Below, piece by piece: positions 7,097 through 14,135 of a stretch of 16,411 bases of DNA. The translations under genes and the position numbers were made by a program. The stretch comes from Nitrospinae bacterium RIFCSPLOWO2_12_39_16. GTDB lineage: Bacteria; Nitrospinota; Nitrospinia; UBA9942. The DNA lies in contig MHDO01000069.1 of assembly GCA_001805005.1 (NCBI GenBank), positions 1-16,411 on the forward strand. The letters run 5' to 3'. Every line of letters begins with the position of its first letter. Position 1 is the stretch's first letter. Under the pieces are notes generated by a model that saw only the letters and a list, made by a program, of their open reading frames with translations, searched no databases and was not told the DNA's origin.

Positions 7097-8174
7097 TTTT
7101 GGGAAAATATTTAAGATAACCACTTGGGGAGAATCCCATGGGAAGGCATTGGGAGTCATCATTGACGGCTGTCCTCCAATGCTTGAGTTGAAGGAAGAAG
7201 ATATGCAGATTGAATTGGATAGGAGGATGCCTGGCAATAGTGAGGTTACCTCTCCAAGAAAAGAGACAGATAGGGTAGAGATTTTGTCAGGAATATTTGA
7301 AGGTAAGACTACAGGCGCCCCTATATCATTACTTATAAAAAATATAGATGTGGATTCAAGCAAGTATGAAAAGATTAAGGATATATTCAGGCCAGGACAT
7401 GCTGATTATACATATTTTGTCAAATACGGGATTAGAGATCACCGCGGCGGAGGAAGGTCAAGCGGCAGGGAGACTGTAGGGAGGGTTGCTGCAGGTGCTG
7501 TGGCAAAGAAAATTCTTAAGGCAAAGGGGATAAATGTCACAGGCTATACAAAACAGATTGGAGATATTACTGCCTCTGTTATTGACTTTAATGAGATAGA
7601 AAAAAATGATGTGAGATGCCCCGATAAAAACACCGCCCAAAAGATGATTGAAAAGATAAAGGAAGTGAGAAAGGCAGGAGACTCAATTGGCGGCATAGTA
7701 GAGGTCATAGCATCAGGTGTTCCTCCAGGTCTTGGTGAGCCTGTCTTTGATAAACTTAGTGCAGATATTGCAAAGGCACTGATGAGTATAGGTGCTGTAA
7801 AGGGTGTAGAAATTGGTGCAGGTTTTAAATCAGCACTCTTACTCGGCTCTCAAAACAATGATGAAATGTATGTCAAAGGTGAAAAGGTTAAATTCAAAAC
7901 AAATAATTCAGGGGGTATTTTAGGCGGAATTTCCAACGGTGATGATATTGTGGTAAGGATTGCTGTAAAACCAACGGCATCTATTTCTAAGATTCAAAAA
8001 TCTGTAGATATTAATAATAGTGAAAGAGAAATAAAGGTTGAGGGGCGTCACGACCCGTGTATTTGTCCACGCATTGTCCCTGTTGCAGAGGCAATGATGG
8101 CGATTGTCATAACAGACCATCTTCTTCGTTTTATCTTTCCAAACCATTCTCCCTCCTCCCTGCAAACTTTATGA
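7083..8174 (+). CDS. aroC: chorismate synthase
   Basis: This 363-residue FMN-dependent enzyme converts 5-enolpyruvylshikimate-3-phosphate to chorismate, the branch point to tyrosine, phenylalanine, tryptophan and folate. All signatures are present: TWGESHG at 14-20 with His19, GHADYTY with His106, DHRGGGRSSGRET, and near the C-terminus GRHDPCICPRIVPVAEAM. The SSGRET segment differs slightly from the more common SARET form. The length is normal, and a short non-conserved tail (PSSLQTL) ends the protein. The start lies inside aroK and the stop overlaps the cytochrome b start as ATGA, so all three are likely co-translated. The EPSP synthase gene that precedes it in the pathway is not in this window. 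Confidence 0.96.
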   Translation: MAGNSFGKIFKITTWGESHGKALGVIIDGCPPMLELKEEDMQIELDRRMPGNSEVTSPRKETDRVEILSGIFEGKTTGAPISLLIKNIDVDSSKYEKIKDIFRPGHADYTYFVKYGIRDHRGGGRSSGRETVGRVAAGAVAKKILKAKGINVTGYTKQIGDITASVIDFNEIEKNDVRCPDKNTAQKMIEKIKEVRKAGDSIGGIVEVIASGVPPGLGEPVFDKLSADIAKALMSIGAVKGVEIGAGFKSALLLGSQNNDEMYVKGEKVKFKTNNSGGILGGISNGDDIVVRIAVKPTASISKIQKSVDINNSEREIKVEGRHDPCICPRIVPVAEAMMAIVITDHLLRFIFPNHSPSSLQTL

Positions 8175-9295
8175 AAGGTAAATTTTTATCATTTTTTTTT
8201 TCGGAGAAGGTTCACTTTAGACATTATTTTGGCGGGTTGTCATTACTTTTGGTAATCCTCCAGTTATTGACAGGTATATTTCTTATATTTTTTTACGACC
8301 CTGCGCTTGATAATGCCTATAAGAGTGTTCAGTATCTTACAAATGATGTTACAGGAGGTGGCCTTTTAAGGAATATTCATAGATGGGCAGCCTTTCTCCT
8401 TTTTCTCGCTGTTATTATTCATCTCATAAGGTGTACATTGAGATGGGATTTCTTTAATCCTGCCAAGAGAGTGCTTTGGCTTACAGGCATACTCCTTTCA
8501 CTCCCTATATTTTTGCTGGTAGTAACAGGTTTAATACTTCCGTGGGAGTGGAAGGGTTACTGGTTTATGGAGATAATCCCAAACTATTTTGAATTTATTC
8601 CAAGGATTGGAAGCAGCCTGAAGGCATTTTTCATAGATAGTTTTACACTGCCGAGGTATCAGGTAATACATATATTAATATTACCCATTGTTACCCTTAT
8701 ACTCATTGATTATCATTTTCTTGACAAGTTGCGTCAGAGAGGGGTGTTTACATACATATTAAGACACACATTATTATCGCTTCCATTTATCATAGCTGTA
8801 ATAGTCCTCTCAAAATATGCTACAATACCTTCTAATGATCCTCAGGAGATACCAATGCCTCTTGAAGGAAGATATATACCAGCCCCTGAATGGTATTTTC
8901 TGATATTGCTTTTACCCCTTATGTATTTTAAGGGCAAAGTAGTATTAATTTTATCAATAATACTGCCTTTCCTACTATTTGTGATTCTTTCCATACTGCC
9001 TTATCTCTATAGAGGCAAAAAGGTGCCGGAAGGGTGGGATTTCTTAAAGAAGAGCAGATTCAGGAAGCTTATAAAGGGCGTAATGGTATTCTTAATATTT
9101 ATTGCAATTACTGCACTTATCTACCGGGGTTCATACAAGTCTCCCACCCTCGGGTGCAATGGCTGTCATCATATAAATAACGGATTTAGGATGGGGGTTG
9201 TGCCAAAACAATTTAAGGATAGAAATGTCCTCCCAAATCTGAATGATAATTTATGGATGATGGGACACTGGTTTTATCCTGATGAAATCTATTAG
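8171..9295 (+). CDS. cytochrome b6/subunit IV fusion with C-terminal haem c site
   Basis: This 374-residue inner-membrane protein should be the quinol-oxidising core of a bc-type complex. Two b-haem ligand pairs are visible: His70/His84 (H-x13-H) and His167/His182 (H-x14-H), the latter spacing typical of b6. The quinol-site PEWY is at 239-242, following IPMPLEGRYIPA. I count seven membrane helices: A-D at about 20-42, 70-90, 101-124 and 163-185, then E-G at about 202-218, 257-280 and 300-318. Seven helices put the C-terminus in the periplasm, where CNGCH (329-333) can bind haem c. The tail after it is only about 40 residues, and the sixth haem ligand is unclear (Met341, Met363/364 or His366). 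No Rieske gene is nearby. The start overlaps aroC by 4 bases; reading further upstream in this frame only gives antisense-like sequence inside aroC. Confidence 0.88.
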   Translation: MKGKFLSFFFSEKVHFRHYFGGLSLLLVILQLLTGIFLIFFYDPALDNAYKSVQYLTNDVTGGGLLRNIHRWAAFLLFLAVIIHLIRCTLRWDFFNPAKRVLWLTGILLSLPIFLLVVTGLILPWEWKGYWFMEIIPNYFEFIPRIGSSLKAFFIDSFTLPRYQVIHILILPIVTLILIDYHFLDKLRQRGVFTYILRHTLLSLPFIIAVIVLSKYATIPSNDPQEIPMPLEGRYIPAPEWYFLILLLPLMYFKGKVVLILSIILPFLLFVILSILPYLYRGKKVPEGWDFLKKSRFRKLIKGVMVFLIFIAITALIYRGSYKSPTLGCNGCHHINNGFRMGVVPKQFKDRNVLPNLNDNLWMMGHWFYPDEIY

Positions 9296-9896
9296 TTCTA
9301 AAAAGAAATTTTTATTAATACTCACCGTTTTAATTGCAGTAATTCTAACTGCCTATCTCCTTGTCAGTAAAGGAAAAAACAGGGCAATAAAGAAGAGTCT
9401 GGAGATATACATTAATGCGATAGTTAATAAAGATTTTGATACTATCTTTAAATACCATGCCCACTCTCAGAGGTTGGTAGCGGTTGCAACGAAATACCCT
9501 GAAACTTTGGAAACCCAGATTAATGAGATATATAAAGAACAAAAGGCTCTGTATGAAGAGGCAAAATTGATGGACAATATAAAAGAATTTTGGTCAGAGA
9601 AATTTCTGATGGTCAAGGATATGAGATACAGGATAAATAAGATAGAGATGGTAAGGGACATAGAGAATCCTACATCCCCAATAAGGGAAAGGATTGATGC
9701 CCTCATGGAGGTTGAAGTGGAATATACCAATATAGATACGGCACCTAACTTTCATAAAAGAATTAAGAGTGTTATATATTTAGTTAGGATGGTCCACAGT
9801 AAAAATGTCATAAGGTCATCATTTGAAGAAATGGGGGGCAAGAGGTGGCTGTTTAAGAGTATTGATATAAAAGAGAGGAGTCTGAAATACTGGTAA
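9282..9896 (+). CDS. membrane-anchored protein of unknown function, possibly NTF2-like
   Basis: I do not recognise this 204-residue protein. A basic N-terminus (MKSISSKKK) and one helix at about 10-28 (FLLILTVLIAVILTAYLLV) make it a signal-anchored protein facing the periplasm. The rest is soluble, mixed alpha/beta and rich in charged residues. The segment after the anchor (SLEIYINAIVNKDFDTIFKY) has the look of the first helices of NTF2/SnoaL- or DUF4878-like folds. No cysteines are present, so it is not an iron-sulfur or c-type haem protein and cannot stand in for the Rieske subunit. It overlaps the cytochrome b gene by 14 bases, which suggests a role in assembly or function of that complex. 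The fold call is weak. Confidence 0.75.
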   Translation: MKSISSKKKFLLILTVLIAVILTAYLLVSKGKNRAIKKSLEIYINAIVNKDFDTIFKYHAHSQRLVAVATKYPETLETQINEIYKEQKALYEEAKLMDNIKEFWSEKFLMVKDMRYRINKIEMVRDIENPTSPIRERIDALMEVEVEYTNIDTAPNFHKRIKSVIYLVRMVHSKNVIRSSFEEMGGKRWLFKSIDIKERSLKYW

Positions 9897-9903
9897 ATCA
9901 CGC

Positions 9904-9918
9904 ACATAAGTCTTATGT
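9904..9918. promoter_or_regulatory. short perfect dyad after the cytochrome b operon
   Basis: ACATAAG (9904-9910), one central T, and CTTATGT (9912-9918) form a perfect 7-bp dyad 7 bases after the stop of the unknown membrane protein. There is no G/C-rich stem and no T-run directly after it, so it is a poor terminator. It could be an operator or chance. The rest of 9897-10060 is AT-rich, and I see no convincing promoter for the export module. Confidence 0.3.
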
Positions 9919-10060
9919 AAGGGATAAATTTTTATATTTTCAGAATATTTGTAGAGTCTGTTCAAAAATACTGCTAAACTTAAAACTTTATTTCAAGTTG
10001 TAACGGCACTAAATAAAAAAATTCTATTTATAAAATTTTACTAGTTTCTGATTATTTATT

Positions 10061-11317
10061 ATGCAGAAAAGAAAAAAGACTTTTCAACAGAAAATTATGA
10101 GAGCTTTACTCATTCTTTTTATTCTTCTTGCCATTGGGACAGGGGGATACCTCTATTATCAAAAGTCAACCATTATACAAGTTCAGACAAGGAAGGTCAG
10201 CCGTAGACTTTTTCTCTACACCGTTACATCTACATCATCTGGAACCATAAAAACTGACAGGGCTGCAAAGGTATCTTCAAGAATAAATGGGCGAGTCATC
10301 AGAATAAATTTTAATGAGGGTGATAAGGTGAAAGGAAGAGAGGAGATTATCACATTAGACCCTGAGGAGGCACTTGCAAATGTAAAAATGGTTGAAGCAA
10401 ACCTCTCTCTTGTAAAGGTTAGATACGAGCAGGCAAAGGCTGCCTTTGAAGTGGAAAAAAAACTTGTAAATTCAAAGATTCTTGAAACTGAGGCAAATCG
10501 TAAAGAGGCATCAGCTGCACTCCGCAGGGCACAGGATATGGAGAGACAGGGGATAATTTCCAATCAGCAATTAGATACTGCAATCAGAAATCATGATGTG
10601 GCAAGTGCAGCCTATGAGTCTGCACTTGTAAGCCGTGAAGGGGTTATCCTTAAAGAGAAAGAAATGTTAGCCTCAAAGGCAGAGGTAGAGCATCTGGAGG
10701 AATCTCTCAAAATAGCAATCATTCAGAAGGATTACCTGAAGATTACAGCCCCTTTTGATGGGATTGTGTCCTCAAAAAAAGTTGAATTGGGGGAGATGGT
10801 TCTCCCAGGTGTGGCACTGGCAGAAATTATAGATGATAGCTTTCTATATATACATGCACCAATTGATGAGGCTGATATATATAAGATTCGTATCGGGCAG
10901 GAGGTGAAGATTACAATTGATGCATTTCCTAACAGAGAGTTTATAGGAAAGATATATGAGATATCCCCGACTGTTTCCGAAGAAAAACTGGAGGGGAGGA
11001 CAGTAGCTATTAAGATATCAATAGACCATCATGAAGAGATACTCAGACCTGGCATGTCATGTGATATTGAGATTCTTGTGGATAAAATACCAGATGCATT
11101 GCTCGTTCCGACAAATCTGCTCATGGGGAGGGGTGAAAAAAAACATGTATTCATTGTTGAGGACGGGATTGTGAAAAGTAAACCTCTCAGTCTCGGGCTT
11201 TCAAATTGGGATTTTACAGTTGTTGAGGAAGGGTTGAGGGAAGGAGAGGAAATAATCTCCTCCGTAGATATCCTTAACCTGAAGGAAGGGAGCCGTGTTG
11301 CGGTAAAGAATGAATGA
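10061..11317 (+). CDS. periplasmic adaptor subunit of a MacAB-like efflux system (HlyD/RND-type membrane fusion protein)
   Basis: This 418-residue protein would link an inner-membrane ABC permease to an outer-membrane channel. A basic N-terminus and one helix at about 13-33 anchor it. The split biotinyl-lipoyl domain is at about 60-100 (SGTIKTDRAAKVSS, GRVIRINFNEGDKVKGREEI) and 228-256 (ITAPFDGIVSSKKVELGEMV). Between the halves lies a long alpha-helical hairpin, about 104-222, rich in Ala, Glu and Lys. The beta-barrel and membrane-proximal domains follow (RPGMSCDIEI at 329-338, LLVPTNLLM at 347-355, LSLGLSN at 376-382). The start ATG at 10061 has no obvious ribosome site; ATG 10097 would leave the helix almost at the N-terminus. 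The ATPase gene begins 15 bases after the stop. Substrate unknown. Confidence 0.88.
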   Translation: MQKRKKTFQQKIMRALLILFILLAIGTGGYLYYQKSTIIQVQTRKVSRRLFLYTVTSTSSGTIKTDRAAKVSSRINGRVIRINFNEGDKVKGREEIITLDPEEALANVKMVEANLSLVKVRYEQAKAAFEVEKKLVNSKILETEANRKEASAALRRAQDMERQGIISNQQLDTAIRNHDVASAAYESALVSREGVILKEKEMLASKAEVEHLEESLKIAIIQKDYLKITAPFDGIVSSKKVELGEMVLPGVALAEIIDDSFLYIHAPIDEADIYKIRIGQEVKITIDAFPNREFIGKIYEISPTVSEEKLEGRTVAIKISIDHHEEILRPGMSCDIEILVDKIPDALLVPTNLLMGRGEKKHVFIVEDGIVKSKPLSLGLSNWDFTVVEEGLREGEEIISSVDILNLKEGSRVAVKNE

Positions 11318-11332
11318 GTATATGTGGGGTAA

Positions 11333-12037
11333 ATGGACAAAAAGGTAATAGAAATAAAAAACCTGTTTAAAAGTTATCATATCGGACATGTGGAGGTGCC
11401 AGCCCTCAAGAATATAAATCTTGCTGTAATTAAAAACCAGTATGTAGTGATCAAGGGACCATCCGGGTCAGGAAAATCAACGTTGATGCATATTGTTGGA
11501 TGCCTTGACAGGGCAGACAGAGGCTCATATTACTTTGACGGGCATCTGGTTGAGGAGCTTTCAGATTTGGAGCTTGCCGAGATAAGGGGTGGCAAGATAG
11601 GGTTTATCTTTCAGTCATTTAATTTAATCCCGAGGCTGTCTATCCTTAAAAATGTTGAACTGCCTCTTTTTTATCTTGGTATTTCAGCCAGCGAGCGATC
11701 CAGTCTTGCGAGGGATTCCTTAGCCCGTGTCGGGCTTGAGCACAGGCTGACCCATTCCCCCGCTGAACTCTCCGGAGGGGAGAAGCAGAGGGCTGCAATA
11801 GCCAGAGCGATAGTTACAAATCCATCTATTGTCCTTGCAGATGAGCCTACAGGAAATCTGGATTCTAAGACAGGGGAAGATATTTTAAAGATTTTTGACA
11901 GGATATATCGGGATGGAGGGACAATACTCATAGTTACCCATAATGAAATGGTTGCTGAGAGGGGAGGGCGTATTGTAACTGTTCTTGACGGTGAGATAGT
12001 AAGTGATATAGAAATAATAAGGACAGAGAAAGAATAG
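11333..12037 (+). CDS. ABC transporter ATP-binding protein, MacB/LolD type
   Basis: This 234-residue nucleotide-binding subunit powers the neighbouring FtsX-like permease. All motifs are intact: Walker A GPSGSGKST at 42-50, Q-loop FIFQ with Gln94, signature LSGGE at 146-150 followed by KQRAAIARA, Walker B with D-loop IVLADEPTGNLD at 166-177, and the switch His203 in VTHN. The sequence SFNLIPRLSILKNVELPLFY after the Q-loop is typical of the LolD/MacB/FtsE branch that works by mechanotransmission rather than by conventional transport. GTGGGG at 11324-11329 is a plausible ribosome site. The gene is separate from the permease, unlike the single-polypeptide MacB of E. coli. Confidence 0.95.
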   Translation: MDKKVIEIKNLFKSYHIGHVEVPALKNINLAVIKNQYVVIKGPSGSGKSTLMHIVGCLDRADRGSYYFDGHLVEELSDLELAEIRGGKIGFIFQSFNLIPRLSILKNVELPLFYLGISASERSSLARDSLARVGLEHRLTHSPAELSGGEKQRAAIARAIVTNPSIVLADEPTGNLDSKTGEDILKIFDRIYRDGGTILIVTHNEMVAERGGRIVTVLDGEIVSDIEIIRTEKE

Positions 12038-12070
12038 ATTTACGAATTGCAATTTATAAATTATGGTTTA

Positions 12071-12105
12071 AAAATCTAAAATCATAAATCCAAAATCATA
12101 AATTC
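12071..12105 (+). repeat. degenerate heptad low-complexity spacer
   Basis: The 74-base gap between ATPase and permease genes contains five consecutive 7-base units, AAAATCT, AAAATCA, TAAATCC, AAAATCA, TAAATTC (12071-12105). The 12-mer AAAATCATAAAT is repeated exactly at 12078-12089 and 12092-12103, a 14-base period. It leaves no clear ribosome site for the permease start at 12112. Confidence 0.75.
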
Positions 12106-12111
12106 TTATGT

Positions 12112-13311
12112 ATGCTTGACATCATTTTCATGGCTCTTGAGAGTATTATGCTCAACAAGGTTCGCTCCTTTCTCACCATGTTGGGGGTTGTGATAGGTGT
12201 GGCATCAGTTATCCTCCTCGTATCTCTCGGTGAAGGGACGAGGCAGTATGTATCACAGGAATTGTTGGGGGTTGGGACAAACCTGCTGGTCATAACACCA
12301 GGGAAGACGGAGACAACAGGCCATGCCCCGCCGCAAAGCTCAACAACAAGAAAATTAACATACGATGATACGATGCATCTGAAGAGGAATGCGTTTACTC
12401 TGAAGGATATTGCCCCGATTGTTATAGGTACTGCAAAGGTTAAATACATAAACCGCAGTCGTGACATTCTTACACTTGGTGTTACAAATTCTTTTCAGGA
12501 TGTGCGGAATCTCCATGTGGAGATTGGCTCATTTGTATCAGATGAAGATGTGGAATTTCACAGGAAGGTTGCCGTGATAGGGAGGACAGTCAAAAAGGAG
12601 CTCTTTGAAGATGAAAACCCTCTGGGGAAGATGGTCTGGCTCTCCGGTGTAAAATATCGTATTGTGGGGATTATGGAAAAAAAAGGGCTCTCCTTTGGCT
12701 TTGATATTGATGACCTTGTTTTTATTCCCCTAAAATCTGCTCAGGACCTCTTTGATACGGATAAAATGACTGAGATACTTGCAGAGGCTTTAAACGCTGA
12801 GAAAGTGGAGATGGCAAAAGAGGAGATAATACAGATTCTTAAGAAGCGTCATGACAACAAGGAGGATTTTTCTGTAATCACACAGGCGAGCCTTCTTTCT
12901 ACACTGAATACAATCCTAAAAGTTCTGACCTATGTTATAGGTGCAATAGCAGGGATATCTCTCATTGTCGGTGGTATCGGGATAATGAATATCATGCTAG
13001 TCTCTGTTCAGGAGAGAACGAAAGAAATTGGAATCAGAAAGGCAATAGGCGCCCAGAATAGTGATATACTGAAGCAGTTTCTCTTTGAATCTACAATCAT
13101 CAGCTCTTTTGGAGGGATTATCGGTATTCTCTTTGGGGCTGGGATTGCCTATGCAATCACCTTTTTCTTTCCTGTTGTGCCTGTAAAGGTATCATTGTGG
13201 TCTGTGGTTCTTGCATTCTCATTTTCTGTTGCAGTTGGGATATTTTTTGGCGCATTCCCTGCCCATAAGGCGGCAAAGTTAAATCCGGTTGAGGCATTAA
13301 TGTATGAGTAA
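12112..13311 (+). CDS. ABC transporter permease, MacB/FtsX family
   Basis: This 399-residue membrane subunit has the MacB layout. Helix 1 is at about 20-40 (FLTMLGVVIGVASVILLVSLG, ending in the conserved LGEGTRQYV). A large periplasmic domain spans about 45-265. The FtsX core follows, with helices at about 268-298, 325-350 and 363-385. The cytoplasmic coupling segment ERTKEIGIRKAIGAQ is at about 300-314, and the protein ends with the family signature AAKLNPVEALMYE. N-terminal SIMLNKVRSFLTMLG matches the family start, supporting ATG 12112 even though no ribosome site is visible. Together with the adaptor and ATPase it forms a MacAB-like pump for peptides, lipopeptides or macrolide-like compounds. 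No TolC-type gene is in the window. Confidence 0.94.
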   Translation: MLDIIFMALESIMLNKVRSFLTMLGVVIGVASVILLVSLGEGTRQYVSQELLGVGTNLLVITPGKTETTGHAPPQSSTTRKLTYDDTMHLKRNAFTLKDIAPIVIGTAKVKYINRSRDILTLGVTNSFQDVRNLHVEIGSFVSDEDVEFHRKVAVIGRTVKKELFEDENPLGKMVWLSGVKYRIVGIMEKKGLSFGFDIDDLVFIPLKSAQDLFDTDKMTEILAEALNAEKVEMAKEEIIQILKKRHDNKEDFSVITQASLLSTLNTILKVLTYVIGAIAGISLIVGGIGIMNIMLVSVQERTKEIGIRKAIGAQNSDILKQFLFESTIISSFGGIIGILFGAGIAYAITFFFPVVPVKVSLWSVVLAFSFSVAVGIFFGAFPAHKAAKLNPVEALMYE

Positions 13312-13339
13312 CCTCCTATCTCAACTTTACTTGGCTTGA

Positions 13340-13360
13340 AATTCAAAACTTCAAACTTTA
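13340..13360 (+). repeat. short heptad tract downstream of the permease
   Basis: Three 7-base units AATTCAA, AACTTCA, AACTTTA (13340-13360) lie between the permease and the next promoter. It is the same style of A/T-rich heptad spacer as at 12071 and 2563. The gap 13312-13398 otherwise holds only the promoter described next, and I see no strong terminator. Confidence 0.45.
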
Positions 13361-13364
13361 TGTT

Positions 13365-13392
13365 TTGACTGTATTTTTTTTAGTGCTATACT
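13365..13392 (+). promoter_or_regulatory. sigma70-type promoter predicting a leaderless mRNA
   Basis: TTGACT (13365-13370) and TATACT (13387-13392) each match consensus at five of six bases, with a 16-base spacer. The -10 box ends only 6 bases before ATG 13399, so initiation at the usual 6-8 bases downstream would fall on or next to the start codon. Confidence 0.65.
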
Positions 13393-13398
13393 TTTCGC

Positions 13399-14064
13399 AT
13401 GAAAAAAGATGGAATGTATAAAATAAATACCCTTTTTCATGTAATTTTAATAAGTACTTTCTTCTATCTATTTCCCCCACAAGTTTTCTCCTTAAATGAA
13501 GATACAAGCCAATTAGATACTTTATTATTTGTCTCTGTCTCAGAAGAAAGGAAAGGTTTTATAAACGAGATTGAAGAGGCAGTAAAAAATGAAAAGAAGC
13601 ATATACAGGAAATTCTTGACAGCCAGACTGACAGGGCTTCCCGTAATCTTATAATAATAGCAGGGGCAATTATCATTCCTGTATCACTCTTTTTACTTTT
13701 ATGGATTTTAAAATTCCTTTTCAATATCTCTTTTTCCATAATTCGCTATCTCTTCAGTGTATCGGTATCAGGAGTTGGTGCCATTTCAAAGAGGCTTAAA
13801 GATGCAAATCAGTATAAAGAGGAAGTTGTTGAAGAAACAGATAAGCCAAAAAGGAAACCTATGAAACTCGGTGAGATTTTGATTAATTTTGTTTCCCGCT
13901 CTGTTACCAGTGAACATATAAATATGGCACTCAATGAACAAAAAAAGAATTCTGACCGTCCTCTGATAGGACAACTTCTCATCAGGCTTGGTTTTGCTAC
14001 AGCGGTAGAAGTAGATGCCGCCTTAAAGATTCAGGGTAAAAAGGCAGATAAGAACAAAACCTGA
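13399..14064 (+). CDS. membrane protein with C-terminal MshEN-like module
   Basis: This 221-residue protein has no name I can give with confidence. It begins with a signal-peptide-like segment (hydrophobic 9-30, with VFSLNEDTS as a possible cleavage region). A charged, probably helical periplasmic stretch of about 35-80 follows, then a hydrophobic stretch at about 83-127 holding one or two membrane helices. The cytoplasmic tail carries KLGEILINF (156-164), then IGQLLIRLGFATAVEVDAAL (190-209). These look like the two tandem LGExLxxxGxIT...LxxALxxQ units of MshEN/GspE N-terminal domains, some of which bind cyclic-di-GMP. The first unit lacks the conserved central glycine (FVSRSVTSEH). A second start at ATG 13414 would give a tidier signal peptide. 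It follows the MacAB-like genes but appears to have its own promoter. Confidence 0.72.
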   Translation: MKKDGMYKINTLFHVILISTFFYLFPPQVFSLNEDTSQLDTLLFVSVSEERKGFINEIEEAVKNEKKHIQEILDSQTDRASRNLIIIAGAIIIPVSLFLLLWILKFLFNISFSIIRYLFSVSVSGVGAISKRLKDANQYKEEVVEETDKPKRKPMKLGEILINFVSRSVTSEHINMALNEQKKNSDRPLIGQLLIRLGFATAVEVDAALKIQGKKADKNKT

Positions 14065-14099
14065 TTTTAACCACAGAGACGCAGAGGCACAGAGAAAGA
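14065..14099 (+). repeat. interspersed repeat arm, CCACAGAG type, upstream of the hydB-like gene
   Basis: TTTTAACCACAGAGACGCAG then AGGCACAGAGAAAGA occupies the start of the gap directly after the preceding stop. Its reverse complement, with a few differences, recurs at 15395-15427, so the two arms bracket the hydB-like gene. The remaining gap to 14135 is purine-rich and supplies the ribosome site. Confidence 0.75.
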
Positions 14100-14135
14100 T
14101 AAAAATAAAAAAGATTAAGGAGAAAAGAGGAAACA

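Noticed and set aside
8057..8170. Longer start for the cytochrome b gene
   Set aside because: This part lies within the conserved C-terminus of aroC in a different frame, and its translation has no membrane or haem features. ATG 8171 gives the normal cytochrome b6 N-terminus.
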